The notes under the pieces: model-generated
The model's input: only the letters and a program-made list of their open reading frames with translations
Database searches by the model: none
What the model was told of the DNA's origin: nothing
Shown: positions 32,589-46,818 of the stretch, one piece after another
Layout: each line of letters starts with the position of its first letter
Numbering within the stretch: the stretch's first letter is position 1
Made by a program: the position numbers and the translations under genes
Origin: Phaeosaccion multiseriatum
Lineage: Eukaryota > Ochrophyta, other classes
Assembly: GCA_965112735.1 (NCBI GenBank)
Contig: OZ218959.1
Span: 1,178,001-1,242,000 of the forward strand
Length of the DNA: 64,000 bases
Direction: 5' to 3'

Positions 32589-35184
32589 GTGGTGGTTGTG
32601 CCACTCACCCTTTCACACGCCCTTAAAACGCTCGCCCCCCCCCCCCACACACACACACACCGTCTAACTCACCTCAATCCCAGGTACATTGCACTCAACC
32701 CGGGAAGGGGCGACAATAACAAGCAGGACAAGAAGCGCGAAAGCAGCTTCGCCAACCTGCAGAACAAAATCAAGGTGAGTTCAAAGCAAGCAAGGCCGTC
32801 TTCTTTCCCAAGTATGATCACTTCTTCTGCTTCCCGGCCCCTCCGACTCTAGGCCTCTCTAGGCCTCTCTAGGCCTCTCTTCCCCCGTCCTTCACTCTCA
32901 ACCATCGCCACCCCCTACCCCCCCCGGCGCGGGGAAAACACCACCGAAACCTCTCCTGATTCCAAGGCTTGCTCACGCTGCCTCCCTGCCTCCTCTCCGT
33001 ACCCTACATTGTCCCATTTACACCCTTCGTTGTGCATATGCGGGCTGTCCTCCACTCTCCTCTCCTTTTGGTCCTCACCCCCCCAGGAGTTGGCATTGGC
33101 ACTATCGCAATGCCAACGGCGCTTTAGCATCCCGGCAGTCAACCTCACGGCACACCCCGACATTGCTGCTGCCGCCGCCGGTGTGTCTGAGGGGCAAGCA
33201 ATCGACCTCGATAGGCTCGGCCTCATGGAGAGGGTCAAAGATGACACATTCCTTAACAAGGTAAGGATGACGTGTCTGTCGCTTACTCTTGCGCATAGTA
33301 TTATTATTCCTGCATTTTCTACTTGGCAAGGCGGTGACCTGTCGGTGTGAAAGAGGCTCTTGGTTCGCCAGTTGCGCGCCTCTAGTTGCTTCCTTTACGG
33401 CCCCCACCAAGATTAGGAGTCCGCCCTCCTTGGCTTGTACGTTGTTGAAATGTCTCACACTCTTTATGTGTACGTACCCCACGAGTGGGTGCGTGCGTGA
33501 GTGAGTGAGTGAGGGAGTGCGTGAGTGAGAGAAGTGGTAACGTACCCCACACCCCTCTGATGCGTGCGCAGGTGCAAGCCATCGCCAATGTGTGGGTGAG
33601 GGATATCCAAGAGATGGCCAGTCAGGGCAAGACACCCCTGCAAGAGAACATTCTGGAAGAAGTGAGCTTCTGGAAGAGCTTGGGGGAGGCCCTTCTCATC
33701 ACCAGGAAGCAAGTCGAATCCAAGGAAGTGCAGGCGAGTGTGTGTGTGTGGGAGGGAGGGAGGGAAGGAGGGAGGGAAGAATGCGAGGATTGAAGGGGGT
33801 TGGAGATGAAGAGTGCTGTGTTGAGGGGCGGTAGCTGCAGTACGGAGGGCTGCAGGGTCGCTGGAAGAGGGTATTAGGGGGATTGCTTCCAGGACGCTTT
33901 TGCTTCCTTTGAGCTATCGAGCTGCCAACTCAAGGCTTACCCACCACTCACCGTCTACCCACCTACCCACCTACGTACGAACACGTACCGTTACGTACCA
34001 ATGTCGCGTTGGATGGACGACTGCACGAATGTGTGACTGCGTGAACATATGATTGCAGATTACTGTGCAGCTGCTGGAGAGGTCCAAGCGCTTCTTGGCC
34101 ACCACTGCCGTGGCGGAGGCAAGCAAGCAGCTCAACGACGTCATCGCGAGGGTCACGGGCACCAACAGCATCAACTGTGAGTGCGTGAGTGCGTGAGTGC
34201 GTGTATGTGTGTGCGTGCGTGTGTGCGTGGGTGTATGCGCGCGTGTGTATGAGTTTGTGTGCGTGTGTATGTGTGTGTATATGTGTGTGCATGTGCGTGT
34301 GTGTGTGTGGCAGTCTTACTATCCCGTACCCGTCTCTTCTGTCCTCCTCAGCCTTCCTGGACAACTTGAAGCTCAACGCCCTGCTCAGTGCAGCTGACCT
34401 CCCCCGCCTCGAGGCCTCTCTCAGCGCTGTCTTCTCGGGCTACGACAAACTCGCCAACACGGCCAGCTACTCCGTTGAGCGGGCCACAAGACTGCTGGCC
34501 AAGGTCAGTCAGGAAGGGAGGGAGGGAGGGACGGAGGGAGGGAGGAAGGAAGGAAGGAAGGAAGGAAGGAAGGAAGGGAGGAAGGAAGTACGTAAAGTAC
34601 ATGTGGGTGCCAGTCATTCAGCTTCAGCTAGTCATTCATTCAGTCAGTTAGTGAGTGCCTGCCTGTTCGACTACGCGGGCTGCCCCCCCCCCCCCCTCCA
34701 TCCAATCCAAAGCCATTGTACATCATTCTCCACGACCGTCTCTGTGATCTATCCAAATTCTGTCCTGCTCAACTTCACCCGCAGGTGGATGCGGAGCTGT
34801 CGGACAGGATGGTGGGTATCCTTTCCAGCCTCCCAATCCCGCTCATGAAGCTGCCCTACAGCAGCTTCGACGAGCTCATCGGACAGGCCATTGGTGTGTT
34901 CGAAACCTCATGGCGGCAAGGCTTCGACCAAGTCTCTCGCACCATTGTGAGCTTGGCCCCCAAGAGGAATTGGGATAAGAAGGAGGCTGAGACTTTGCTC
35001 AGGGGCTTGCCCATCGAGCACGCAAGTCTGCTAGCAAGGCTGAAGGCCGTCAAGTCGCTGAGGGATGAGCACGAGCAGTTTAGATCTGTGGTACAGGGCG
35101 TCTTCTCGCTCTCCGGGGGCGAGGTGGCCACGATAGCTACTGCTACTGCTCCTAGTACCACAGCAGAAGGGGGAGACTCGTCTC

Positions 35185-35225
<41 letters not shown>

Positions 35226-38200
35226 GCCGAAGCCAAGGCGGGGGCGGGCGGGCTTGGTGTGTCCATGCTGGTGGAAGTGGAGGAGGCCTACCTCCGTATG
35301 TATCGCATCGACGTGCTGGACCTTGGCGAGGAAGCAGGGGGGGCGGGGGGGGGGGGCGGTGGCGCGGCCGCCTGGATGGCAGCTCGTGACGCTTATGAGC
35401 AGCGAATTGAGAGGGTGGAGGAACGCATTACTCAGCTGCTCATCGGTCAGCTGCAGGGGGCGCAGACGGCAGATGACATGTTTCGCATCTTTGCGCGCTA
35501 CAAGCCTCTGTTCTACCGGCCTCGCATTCAAATGGCCATCAGTCAGTTCCAGATGGAGCTGGTGAGTAACGTCAAAGAGGCGGTTACCATGCTCAAGGGC
35601 AAGTTTATTCAGAGGTACGAGGCGAGCGAGGCAAGGACTCTGGCCAAGCTCAGGGACATCCCTCCAGTGGCAGGAAGGATTCTGTGGGCGAGACAGATCG
35701 AGCGCCAACTGAAACTGTTGCTGAGTCGCATGGAAGACGTTCTGGGGGATAACCTCAAGGACAACGCTGAGGGCAAGCGAGTCAAGGCTGAGTGCAAGGA
35801 GCTGCTGAAGGGGGTGGACACCAATCGCGGCTTCATCGACTGGGTCACCGAGTGGAGTCAGAAGGTCAAGGATGGGGAGACGGGCCACCTGTTTTCCACG
35901 TCTCTGCTGCGGGTGGTGCCGACCATTAGTGGCAATTTACAGCTGACAGTCTGCTTCGAGGAAGAGGCAGTCACGCTCATAAAGGAAGTGCGCCACTTGG
36001 CAGGGGGAATCGAACTCGAGCAGCTCAGCGACAAACAGATTGCGCTGCTGGAGACGGTCAAGAAGCTCTCGCACAAGGCCAGTGCGCGCTACCCGACCGC
36101 CATGGCTCTGCAGGCCATTCTGAGGACGTACTACATTTCCAGAGCCACGCTGTCTCCAGACGGAGAGGCGCTCCTCAAGCCCTATCTGGAGGAGGTCAGG
36201 AGCGTTGTCGTTCATGCCTTCCCCGAGAGCAAGACGCGTATCAGCAGCGGCAGCAGTGGTAGCAGCAGCGGTGGCCCCGATCTGCAGCAGTTGGTGACAC
36301 AGAAGCAGGGGCAGGTGACGTGGGAGGCGGACGGGAAGGTGCTGAGTGAGTGGATCACGGCACTGTCCGACCATGTATTCACGCTGCAGGAGAGAGCAGA
36401 GGAGGTCAAGGCTGTGCTCGAGGGCGTCGAGGAGACGGTGGAGCACCTCAAGGTGGGTCGGGAGGCAGGCATATGGGCGGACAGACAGAGAGGCACATGG
36501 GGGGGCAGCCATTTGGGCAGGCATATGGACGGGCAGGCAGGCTGGCAGACAGGCCTCTGTCTGCCTATGGTGGATAGTCCAGTAAAAGAGCGCAGTACGT
36601 GTGTCAGGAACGACCGCGGACTCGCCATCCTCTCACAGTGTTGTTCTTTGTCTGTCTTGCATCTTTGACCTGACACGGTTTCACGTCCTCCCCATCCCAT
36701 CCACTGCCATCCCCACCCGTCCCACCGGCTCAGGTGTGTCCCTTCGAGCGAGAGGCGCTGGGGGAGGGCATGGCGTCTCTTCAGAAGCTCGTGGACAAGC
36801 TCTCTGTGAAGGGCTGCAGCAACTTGGGCGTGTGGGTGAGGCAGCTCGACGCGAGGATGGAGGACGTACTGACGCGTCGGCTAGAGGTAGCCATGCAAGC
36901 CTGGGTACAGGCCTTTGACTCCTCCTCCTCCTCATCTTCTTCTCCAGCGCCGGAAGACGGGTCCTCTCGACAAGGAGAGGGAGGCGGAACAGGAGGAGGA
37001 GGAGAAGGAGGAGGAGGGGAGGAAGGGGAAGGGGCTGAAGTGGATGAGCTCGCTGCCTCGGCGTCCCTGCCTGTGGTGGAGCTCGAGTGCTCTGTGCACG
37101 AGTTGGTGCTTCACAACCAAGTCCTCAGCGTGAGCCCTCCTCTGCAGCAGGCGCGGGCCGCCTGGATTCGGCAGTTCCATCGCTACCTGGGCATTGCAGC
37201 TGAGCAACCACGACTCATCTTCCGGCGCTTCGAGGTGCTTGGGGGGGGGGTTGTGGGTGGGGGGGACGACAATAGCAGGGGGGCCAACGGCGACGGCGGT
37301 GGAGGGGGAGTAGGCCTTGATGGGCAAGGAGGAGGAGGGGGAGGAGAAGGAGGAGGAGGAGGAGGAGGAGGTCTGACCTATCGAGCCGTGCTGCATCGCA
37401 TCCCTCCCGCGATGCTGAAGAAGGCGTACGCGGAGATTGAGGGGCAGCTAGGGCTTGTGCAGGACTACGTCGACGGTTGGCTGCAGTTCCAGTCACTGTG
37501 GGACATGTCCAAGGGGGCGGTGGAGGAACAGGTCGGGGGCGATATCACGGCGTGGTGCACGCTGCTGCAAGAAGCCAAGCAGGCAAGGAAGGCCATTGAG
37601 AGCACCGACACCGAGAAGGCCTTTGGGCCCGTGATTGTCGACTTTAGCCGCGTGCAGGCGAAGGTCAATCTCAAATATGACTCTTGGCAGAGAGAGCTGC
37701 AGATGCAGTTCGCAGACATCCTCTCCACCGCCTTGGGGGAGGCCTTTGAGAGCCTGGGTGAGGCCAAGAGGAAGTTGGAGCTCACGTCGCTGACCGGGGC
37801 TACACAGGACGTGATAACTTCTGTAACGTACATTCAGGAGCAAAGGTACCATCAGGAGAGTGTGCAGAGACGCGTGGCGATCCTCGAGAAGGGAGAGAAG
37901 ATGCTCAAGCGGCAGCGTTACGCCTTGCCCGAGGGGAGCGTGTCGAGCTCCCGGGTCGTGGCGGAGTATGGAGACTTTGATCAAGTCTTGGGTCGGAGGG
38001 TGGCCACCATGGAGGGGCAGGTGTGTATGCTACAGTGGTATATGGTGTATCACCAACTTCAATGGTGGGGTGTGGTGTGGTGTGGTGGTTGAACGGATGT
38101 TGCCGCCGGCTGCCCCACTTGATTCGCACCCCTGCAGGCCCTTGACAATGACTATGATGTGTGTGTGCGTGCGTGTATGCATGTGTGTGCGTGTGTGTGC

Positions 38201-39339
38201 GTGTACATCAGGTGCCCATGCTCCAAGCCAAGGTCCGGACGGAGGACAGGCTTGCCTCCAAGCGTATGGCCGACCTCGCAGCGGACTGGGACGCTTCCAA
38301 GCCCCTGGGGGTTACGGGGGTGACATCTAGTGAGAGTGGCGAGGGTGGGGGAGAAGGAGGAGGAGGAGGAGGAGGAGGGGCAGCAAGTCCGATGGAGGCG
38401 CTTGCGGTGGTGAGTCGCTTCGAAGTGGCGGTGCAAAAGGCCCGGACAGAGTTCGACATGCTCGAGGCCGCCAAGCGAGCGCTCGATTTGGAGGCGTATG
38501 GTGCGGAGGACGTGCTGCTTCCCGTGCAGGGGGAGATTGCTGACTTACGCGGTGTGTGGACGGCGCTGAGGGGCGTCAATGAGAAGCTCTCCGAACTTCG
38601 TGAGACGGCGTGGAGTGCTCTTGTGCCACGCAAGGTTCGCAAGCAGCTGGACGGCATCAACGATGAGCTCAGGGCCCTCCCCAATCGGATTCGCCAGTAC
38701 GATGCCTACGCACAGTTCCGAGACAAGATTAAGGATAACTTGTCCGCCCAGCCGCTGCTCTCGGACCTTCGCTCAGAGGCTCTGAAGGAGAGGCATTGGA
38801 AAGTCATCTTTCGACGGCTGAACATGCGGGGCTCCCTCACCAGCCTCTCTCTGGGGCAGCTGTGGGACGCTGGGGTGGAGGCACGCAAGAAGGAGCTCAT
38901 GGAGATAGTGGCCACCGCGCAGGTGAGTGAGGAGCCTAGTGAGGGTGGGGTGGGGTGGGGTGAGGTTGGTGATTCAGTGGATGGGAGCCTAGTTGAGCTG
39001 AACGAGTCTGTCGTCCCTTCCCTTGTTTCTCACCCCATCTACCCCCCCCCCCCACCCACCCACCAACACACGCACGCACGCGCCCATTGACATACCATAA
39101 CACACAGGGCGAGATGGCACTGGAAGAGTTCCTCCGGTCTGTGAGGGAGTGCTGGCAGGACCTCGAACTCGACCTCATCTCTTACCAGAGCAGAGTGCGC
39201 CTCATCCGTGGATGGGACGGCCTCTTCGCCCAATTAGAGGAGCATCTTAACTCACTCAGGTTCGTTTCAGTTTCTGTTTGAGATACCATTCCTTCCACAC
39301 TTGAACCCTTCCCTCACTTTCTCTGCGGTGTCTCGCTCA

Positions 39340-39370
<31 letters not shown>

Positions 39371-41614
39371 GCACACACACACACCCACACGCACGCACGC
39401 ACGCACGCTCCCACAGCACCATGAAGAGCTCTCCTTACTTCAAAGCCGTGAAGGAGTTTCAAGAGGATGCGGCCCTCTGGGAGGGGAGGCTGGGGAAGCT
39501 GCAGGCCGTGTTCGACGCCTGGGTGGACGTGCAGCGGCGCTGGGTGTACCTCGCGGGCATCTTCTTCGGCTCCGCGGACATCAAGGCGCAGGTCTGACTG
39601 TCTTGTCCTGACACCTAGTAATACCTAATACCCCTCTACTCTTGTCCTGACACCCATTTGTACCCCTCTTCTTCTGTCCTGTCACCTAGCGTCCCTCTAC
39701 TTCTGTCCTGACACCTAGTAATACCCCTCTAGTTTTGTCCTGACACCCATTACTGTCCTGTCACCTACATGTAGCGTCCCTCTACTTCTGTCCTGACACC
39801 TAGTAATACCCCTCTACTCTTGTCCTTACAGCCATTAGTACCCCTCTTCTTCTGCCCTGACACCCATTAGCACCCCTCTACTTCTGTCCTGACACCTAGT
39901 AGCCACCCTCTACTTCTGACCTGACACCTGGTATAACCCCTCTGCTTCTGTCCTCCTAACACCTGACACCTATCACCTATCACCTCGCACTACTCCTGAT
40001 GCCTATCACTCCGCTCTGACACTCCGTCCTGCTGACACCTCCCTCCCCTCCTTTCCTCCTTCCTCACTCTCACTCTCTCCACTCAGCTGCCCGCCGAGTA
40101 CGCTCGTTTCAAGGGCGTGGACGGGGAGTTCTTGCAACTGATGAGGCGCGTGAGCCACAAGCCTGCCGTGCTGGGAGTGCTGTCCATTGACAAGCTCCTG
40201 CCCCAGTTGGAGAGGATGGAGTCGCTCATGAGCAAGATTCAAAAGGCGCTGGGCGAGTATCTGGAGAGGCAGAGGGGCGCCTTTAGCAGGTTCTACTTTG
40301 TGGGAGACGAGGTGAGTGAGGGAATGAGTGGGTGAGTGGGTGAGTGAGGGGATGAGTGGGTGAGTGGGTGAGGGAGGGAATGAGTGGGTGAGTGGGTGAG
40401 TGAGGGAATGAGTGGGTAAGTGGGTGAGTGAGAGAATGAGTGGGTAAGTGGGTGAGTGAGAGAATGAGTGGGTAAGTGGGTGAGTGAGAGAATGAGTGGG
40501 GAAGTGGGTGAGTGAGGGAATGAGTGGGTAAGTGGGTGAGGGAGGGGACTGGAGTAGAACTATCTAGTGTGTGGAAATGAAGGATTGTGATTGCTTAGCG
40601 TAGAGAGAGAGGCGTTTAACGCTGCCCCCCCCCCCCTCCCCGCCCTCGTCCTCTGCCATCCCCCCTTCAGGACCTGTTGGAGATCATCGGCAACTCCGGA
40701 GAGCCCTCCAAGCTCACGCAGCACCTCAGTAAGATGTTCGCCGCCCTCTCCAGCGTCAAGATAGAGGGCGGAGGAGGAGCAGCACCAGCAGTTGGTGATA
40801 CAGCAGCAACACCAGTAGCGGCAGGAGGAGAAGTAGGAGGAAGGAGTCCAGCGGGCCCCTTGCGTCTGACGTCCATGATATCGAGGGACGGAGAGGAAGT
40901 AGCTCTGCAGGAGAACGTCGTGCTCACCCTCGCCCCACAAGGAGGCACCGAGGCGGGGGCCGCAGTAGCCAAGACCAAGGGCATCAAGGAGTGGCTGGGC
41001 GAGCTCGAGGGGGGTATGCAATCCACCTTGGCCCACCTTCTCGTAAGTTGGGTGGTCGGTCGGTCTCTGTGGCTGCCGTTTTCCTACCCCCCCTCCCCAG
41101 AGAGGCTCTCCTTGTCATGCCTTGCGCGATGTATGTCGTGCTGACCCTGTTGCTGTCCTCCTCCTCCTCCTCCTCCTCCTCCTCCTCCTCCTCCTCCTCC
41201 TCCTCCTCCTCCCCGTCCTCCTCCTCCTCCTCCTCCTCCTCCTCCTCCTCCTCCTCCTCCTCCTCCTCCTCCTCCTCCTCCTCATTGTCGTCGTCATCCC
41301 TCCCCCCCGTGCCGGTCTCAGGGCGCTGCCGTGAAGGAAGCGGCCTCAGCCACCGAAGGCGAGGCCTTCCTAGCGTGGTGCGGCTCCTTCCCTGCCCAGG
41401 TGGTGATCTTGGCTGCTCAAGTGTCCTGGTCTGCAGGGGTGAACGAGGCCCTGGGAGGGGGCGGCGGAGGCTTGGAAGGATGCCTGGAGGGGCTGCAGAA
41501 GAGACTCAGGTCAGGAAGGAAGGAAGGAAGGGAGGAAGGAAGGGAGGGAGGGAGGGAGGGAGGGAGGGAAGAGGGAGGACAGCAGGAAGTGGAGCGGGGC
41601 AGAGCGGTCCTCCT

Positions 41615-41651
<37 letters not shown>

Positions 41652-43742
41652 GTTACGCTCTACCTCACTCCCCTGCCCCCCCGTCTATCCTTCTAAGGCG
41701 TTTCCCTTCGCACCTCACTCCCCTGCCCTCCCACTTCCTGACGATTACCCCCGTCTATCCTTCTAAGGCGTTTCCCTTCGCTCTTCCTTCCCCGCCGTGG
41801 ATGGGCCGTGTGTCATGTGTTTTGAGATGTAACGTCCATGTGACCCTCTGTGATGTCCATATGACCCCATCTGATGATGTCCGTATGACCCTCTCTCATC
41901 TGTCGCTCACCCACTGCCGTCCTCTACCGTGTACAACCAACACACACACTCAAAGCAAAACGCCTTTCCACTCAACCAACCCACCCAATCACTCCACCCA
42001 ATGACCCCTTAAAGACTGATGGCGGAGAGCGTCCTCAGCGACGTACCCCCTCAACTCCGGCGCAAGTACGAGCAACTCATCACCGAAGTAGTGCATCAGA
42101 GGGACGTCACGAGGCGGCTCAGGGCAGACGGGGTCACCTCCCCTTCCTCCTTCGGCTGGCTGTACCACCTGCGCTTCTACTTCGACCCAGCGGAGAGGGA
42201 CCCCTTGCTCCGCCTGGCCATTCGGATGGCGGACGCGTCCTTCTACTACGGCTTTGAGTACCTGGGAATTGGTGAACGCCTGGTACAAACCCCTCTCACG
42301 GACAGATGCTACCTTACCCTGACGCAGGCCTTGAGGTTTCGCATGGGGGGCAACCCCTTCGGCCCCGCGGGGACGGGTAAGACCGAGTCGGTCAAGGCGC
42401 TGGGGGGGCAGCTAGGACGGTTTGTGTTGGTGTTTAACTGCGATGAGGCCTTCGACTATGGAGCCATGGGGAGACTCTTCGCAGGATTGTGCCAGGTGGG
42501 GTGGGGGGGGGGGGGGGATAGCGGGAGAGGGGAGGGAGGGGACTCACTCATCCACTCACCCACTCACTCACTCACTCACTCACTCACTCACTGACTGACT
42601 GAGTCACTCGCTCACCCACTCACCCACTCACTCACTCACTCACTCGCTCTACTCACTCTGTTTCTCCCTCCCCCCCCTCCTACCCCAAACAACAGGTGGG
42701 TGCCTGGGGCTGCTTCGACGAGTTCAACCGCCTGGAGGAGCGAATCTTGTCGGCCGTGTCGCAGCAGATCCTCACCATCCAGAGAGGCCTCATCCAGCAG
42801 AAGGCCTCCATTGACTTCTTGGGCAGGGGCATCTCGCTCAACCCCAACCTTGGAATCTTCGTCACCATGTACGTATGGAAGGCTATGCCTCTTACATGTT
42901 TGCTTACGTGTGTACTTACACCTCCGGGGGGTGTAAGGGTGTGTTTGCGTAAGGCTTACATGTGATGTTATGTGGTGTTACGTAACGTTATAGCATTACG
43001 TATGTGTTACGTGACGGCATCTCATATCTCACAGGAACCCTGGCTACGCGGGGAGGAGCAACCTTCCCGACAATCTCAAGCAGCTGTTCCGAGGAGTGGC
43101 CATGGTGGTGCCCGACAGGCGCCTCATCGCCCAGGTATACATACATCAGTCCATCAGTCAATGTGATGCACACTGAAGTCAACGAAGGAGTCATGATGCG
43201 AATGTAGCCACGGCATACATACATACATACATACACCCCCTGCGATGATGTTTTGTCGCACCCGCTTCTCAGCATCCTGCTCCCTCCCTCCCCATTCTCT
43301 ATTTCTATCAATACCTCTCGCCCTCTCCCCTCTCCCTCCCTACCCTCCCTCCCTCCCTCCCTCCCCTCTCTCCTCCACCTCCCTCCCTCCCTTCCCACAG
43401 GTCATGCTCTTCTCCCAAGGCATTGCTCACGCCGAGGAGCTGGCTGGCAAGATCGTGCTCCTGTTCCAGCTATGCGAGGAGCAGCTATCCCCACAGACGC
43501 ACTACGACTTTGGCCTCAGAGCTCTCAAGAGCGTGCTGGTGGGGGCTGGAGGACTCAAGCGAGCGGCCCTGGCCAAGGGAGGTGAGTGGCAAGGCCAAGG
43601 TGGGGACTACCTCCAGTGGTTCGAATGATTTGAGGAGTGATTTGAGTGATTGGGTGACGCATGCGCAGCAGGCAGACATCATCTGCCTGCTGCATCTGCC
43701 TGCTGCGCGTCAGACCAGAACAGACTAGTTGTGTGTGTGTGA

Positions 43743-43778
<36 letters not shown>

Positions 43779-46757
43779 GTGGTACGTGCGTGCATGTGTG
43801 TGTGAAAGGAAACCAATGGAACGGTCTCTCTCTCCCTCCTCTCTCTCCCTCTGCGCAGTGTCTGGCAGTGAGCAGTCCCTCTCCTCTGTGGAGCAGGAGG
43901 TGCTCATCCGCAGTGCGTGCAACACCGTGGTGCCCAAGCTCGTGGCAGAGGACTCCATCCTCTTCTCCTCCCTCCTCAAAGGTAAGCTTGGGTATCAGGT
44001 GTCAGGTGTCAGGTGTCAGATGTCAGATGTCAGGTGTCAGGTATCAGGTGTCAGGTATCAGGTGTCAGGTATCAGGTGTCAGGTGTCAGGTATCAGGCGT
44101 CAGGTGTCTGGTGTGAGGAGTGAGGTGTCAGGTATCAGGTGTCAGGTGTCAGGTGTGAGGAGTGAGGTATCAGGTGTCAGGGGTCATGTATCAGGTGTCA
44201 GGTGTCAGGTATCAGGTATCAGGTGTCAGGTGTCAGGTGTCGGACCAGCCATCCACCCATCCACCCGTTCACCCATTCACCCACCCACCCACCCATTGAC
44301 ATGCTTCACCCACAGGCGTGTTTCCGGGCTGTGAGGAGGAGCTTCTTGACGATGCAGCGCTGGTGCAGCAGATGGAGATGGTGTGCAAGAGAAGGAATCT
44401 TGTGTTGGGCTCTGTGTGGAAGGAGAAGGTGCTGCAACTCAGACAGGTGGGTGGAGGTGTATGGGGGAGGGAGGGAGGAAGGGGATGGATGAGTGGTTGA
44501 GTGTGTGTGTAGTTTGAGTAGAAGATTGAAGAGTGAGTGAGTGAATGAGACAGTACATGGAGTAAAGTGAGTTGGTGAGTGAGAGGGTGACGTGTGGCAC
44601 GCTTTGATTTAGTTTTTGCCATGTATGCGACATAGCAGCTTAGCCTTCATCTTCCCTGGCCCTGCCTGTTTTCCCGTTTTATCCGCCTGTCTGCCCCTGC
44701 CTATATACCTCACCCATGCGCCTGTCCATCCGCCTCTATCTGTCAGGTGCTGGAGCTGCGGCACGGCGTGATGCTCATGGGCCCCTCAGGCAGCGGCAAG
44801 AGCTCCGCCTGGAGGGTGCTGCTGGAGGCCCTGGAGCTTGTCGATGGGGTCAAGGGCGAGGCACACGTCATCGATCCCAAGGCCATCGGGAAGGAAGCCC
44901 TCTACGGCTCGCTGGACCCAACTACGCTAGAGTGGACGGACGGGGTGTTCACCAAAGTGAGGGGGCGTGGCGCGGGGTGGGAGGGAGGGGATGGGGGGAG
45001 GGAGGATGAGGCTGAAAGAAGGGTGGGTGGTGTATGTGTTTCTGTTTCCTATATGAGGAGAGAGTGAGCTTCCTGTTTGCTCTTCCATCTCATTACTTCG
45101 TATCTCCCCCCCCCACCCGCTCCTCCCTCTGTGCCTCCCTCCCTCCCTCCGTCCCTCTCTCCCTCCCGCCCTCCCTCCTTCCCTCCTTCCCTCCCTCCCT
45201 CTGTCCCCTCCCTTCCCTTCCCTTCCTCCCTTCAGCTGCTCCGAGAGGTGATCCTGAACAAGCGAGGAGGGGCCGAACGCAGGCACTGGATCATATTCGA
45301 CGGAGACGTGGACCCCGAGTGGGCAGAGAACCTCAACTCCGTGCTCGACGACAACAAGATGCTCACGTTGCCGAGGTAAGCCCGGCCTGCCCGTATGCCC
45401 GTATGCCCGTATGCTCGTATGCCCGTATGCCTGTATGCCCGTATGCCCGTATGCCCGTATACCCGTATGCCCGTATGCCTGTATACCCGTATGCCTGTAT
45501 GTCCGTATGCCCGTATGCCCACATGCCCGTATGCCTGTATGCCCGTATGCCCGTATGCCTGTGTGCCTGTATGCCCGTATGCCCGTATGCCCGTATGCCC
45601 GTATGCCTGTATGCCTGTATGCCCGTATACCCGTATGCCCGTATGCCCGTTTGCGCTTGCTGTGTTGTTCTGCCCCTTTTGGCCTGCGTCTGTGCCCCTG
45701 ACTGCTGACTGCCCCTCCTGACACCTTGTTTGCATTGTGCCTCGGCTTTCTCTCTCCCTCTCTCCCTCCCTCCCTCCCTCCCTCCCTCCCTCCCTCCCTC
45801 CCTCCCTCCCTCCCTCCCTCTCTCTCCCCCTCCCTCCCTCCCTCCGGACGCCTTGTACCTATCAGTGGCGAGCGCCTCGTGATCCCCTCCTCTATGCGCA
45901 TCATGCTCGAAGTGGACTCACTCCAATACGCGACGCTGGCAACTGTGAGTCGCTGCGGAATGGTGTGGTTCAGCGGAGGCACCGAGCCCGGTACAGAAGG
46001 AGGCGATACGGCAGAGACTGCGGCAGGACCAGCTGCAGCAGTTGGTGATGCAGCAGCAGCAGCAGGAGGAGGAGGAGGAGGAGGAGAAGGAGCGGAGTGT
46101 GTGACTACGGCCATGTTGCTGCAGCACTACCTCGGTAGACTGCGTAGCACCAACCTAACAGATGACGACGCTGGGGACGGGGGAGGAGGAGGGGGAGGGG
46201 GAGTGGCAGGAGGAGGAGGAGGAGGAGGAGGAGGAGGAGGCGAGGGACAAGCGGCTTCAGGAGGAGGGGAGGAAGATGGGCGGCTGTCTGCCCAGAGAGC
46301 CTTCGTGGCCGCGATTGAGGGCCACTTCAGCAGCGCCGGAGGAGAGGGAGACGACCTACTCACAGATGGCGATTCAAGCGGCCTGGTGGTGGAGGGTCTG
46401 CGCTTCGCTCTGGAGCAAGACCACGTAATGCCCGCCACAAGAGAGAGGCTGGTGGCCACGCTCTTCTCTCTGCTGGAGAGGGGTGTTGTGTTGGTGCTAC
46501 AGTACGGCGAGGAGCACCCCGACTTCCCCATGGCGGATAATGTGCTCCAGGCCTTTGCGCTCAAGTGGCTCCTGCACAGTCTGTTGTGGGGATTCGCCGG
46601 ATCGAGCCCCCACGCCGGCAGACTGAAGTTGTCCGAGGTGCTGCTGGAGCACTGCCCAGGTGCTCTTGCCTCCTCTTTGCCTCTACCCGGCTCGGCCACC
46701 AGCCTCATTGATCTGCAGGTGAAGGAGGGCAGGATAGGGGAGGCGGGGGTTGGAGGG

Positions 46758-46818
<61 letters not shown>

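Noticed and set aside
45034-45735. Open frames with repeated PVCPYARM or RAYGHTGI peptides
   Set aside because: Artefacts of the CCCGTATG minisatellite in dynein intron 22; the repeat period is not a multiple of 3 units, so all frames stay open.
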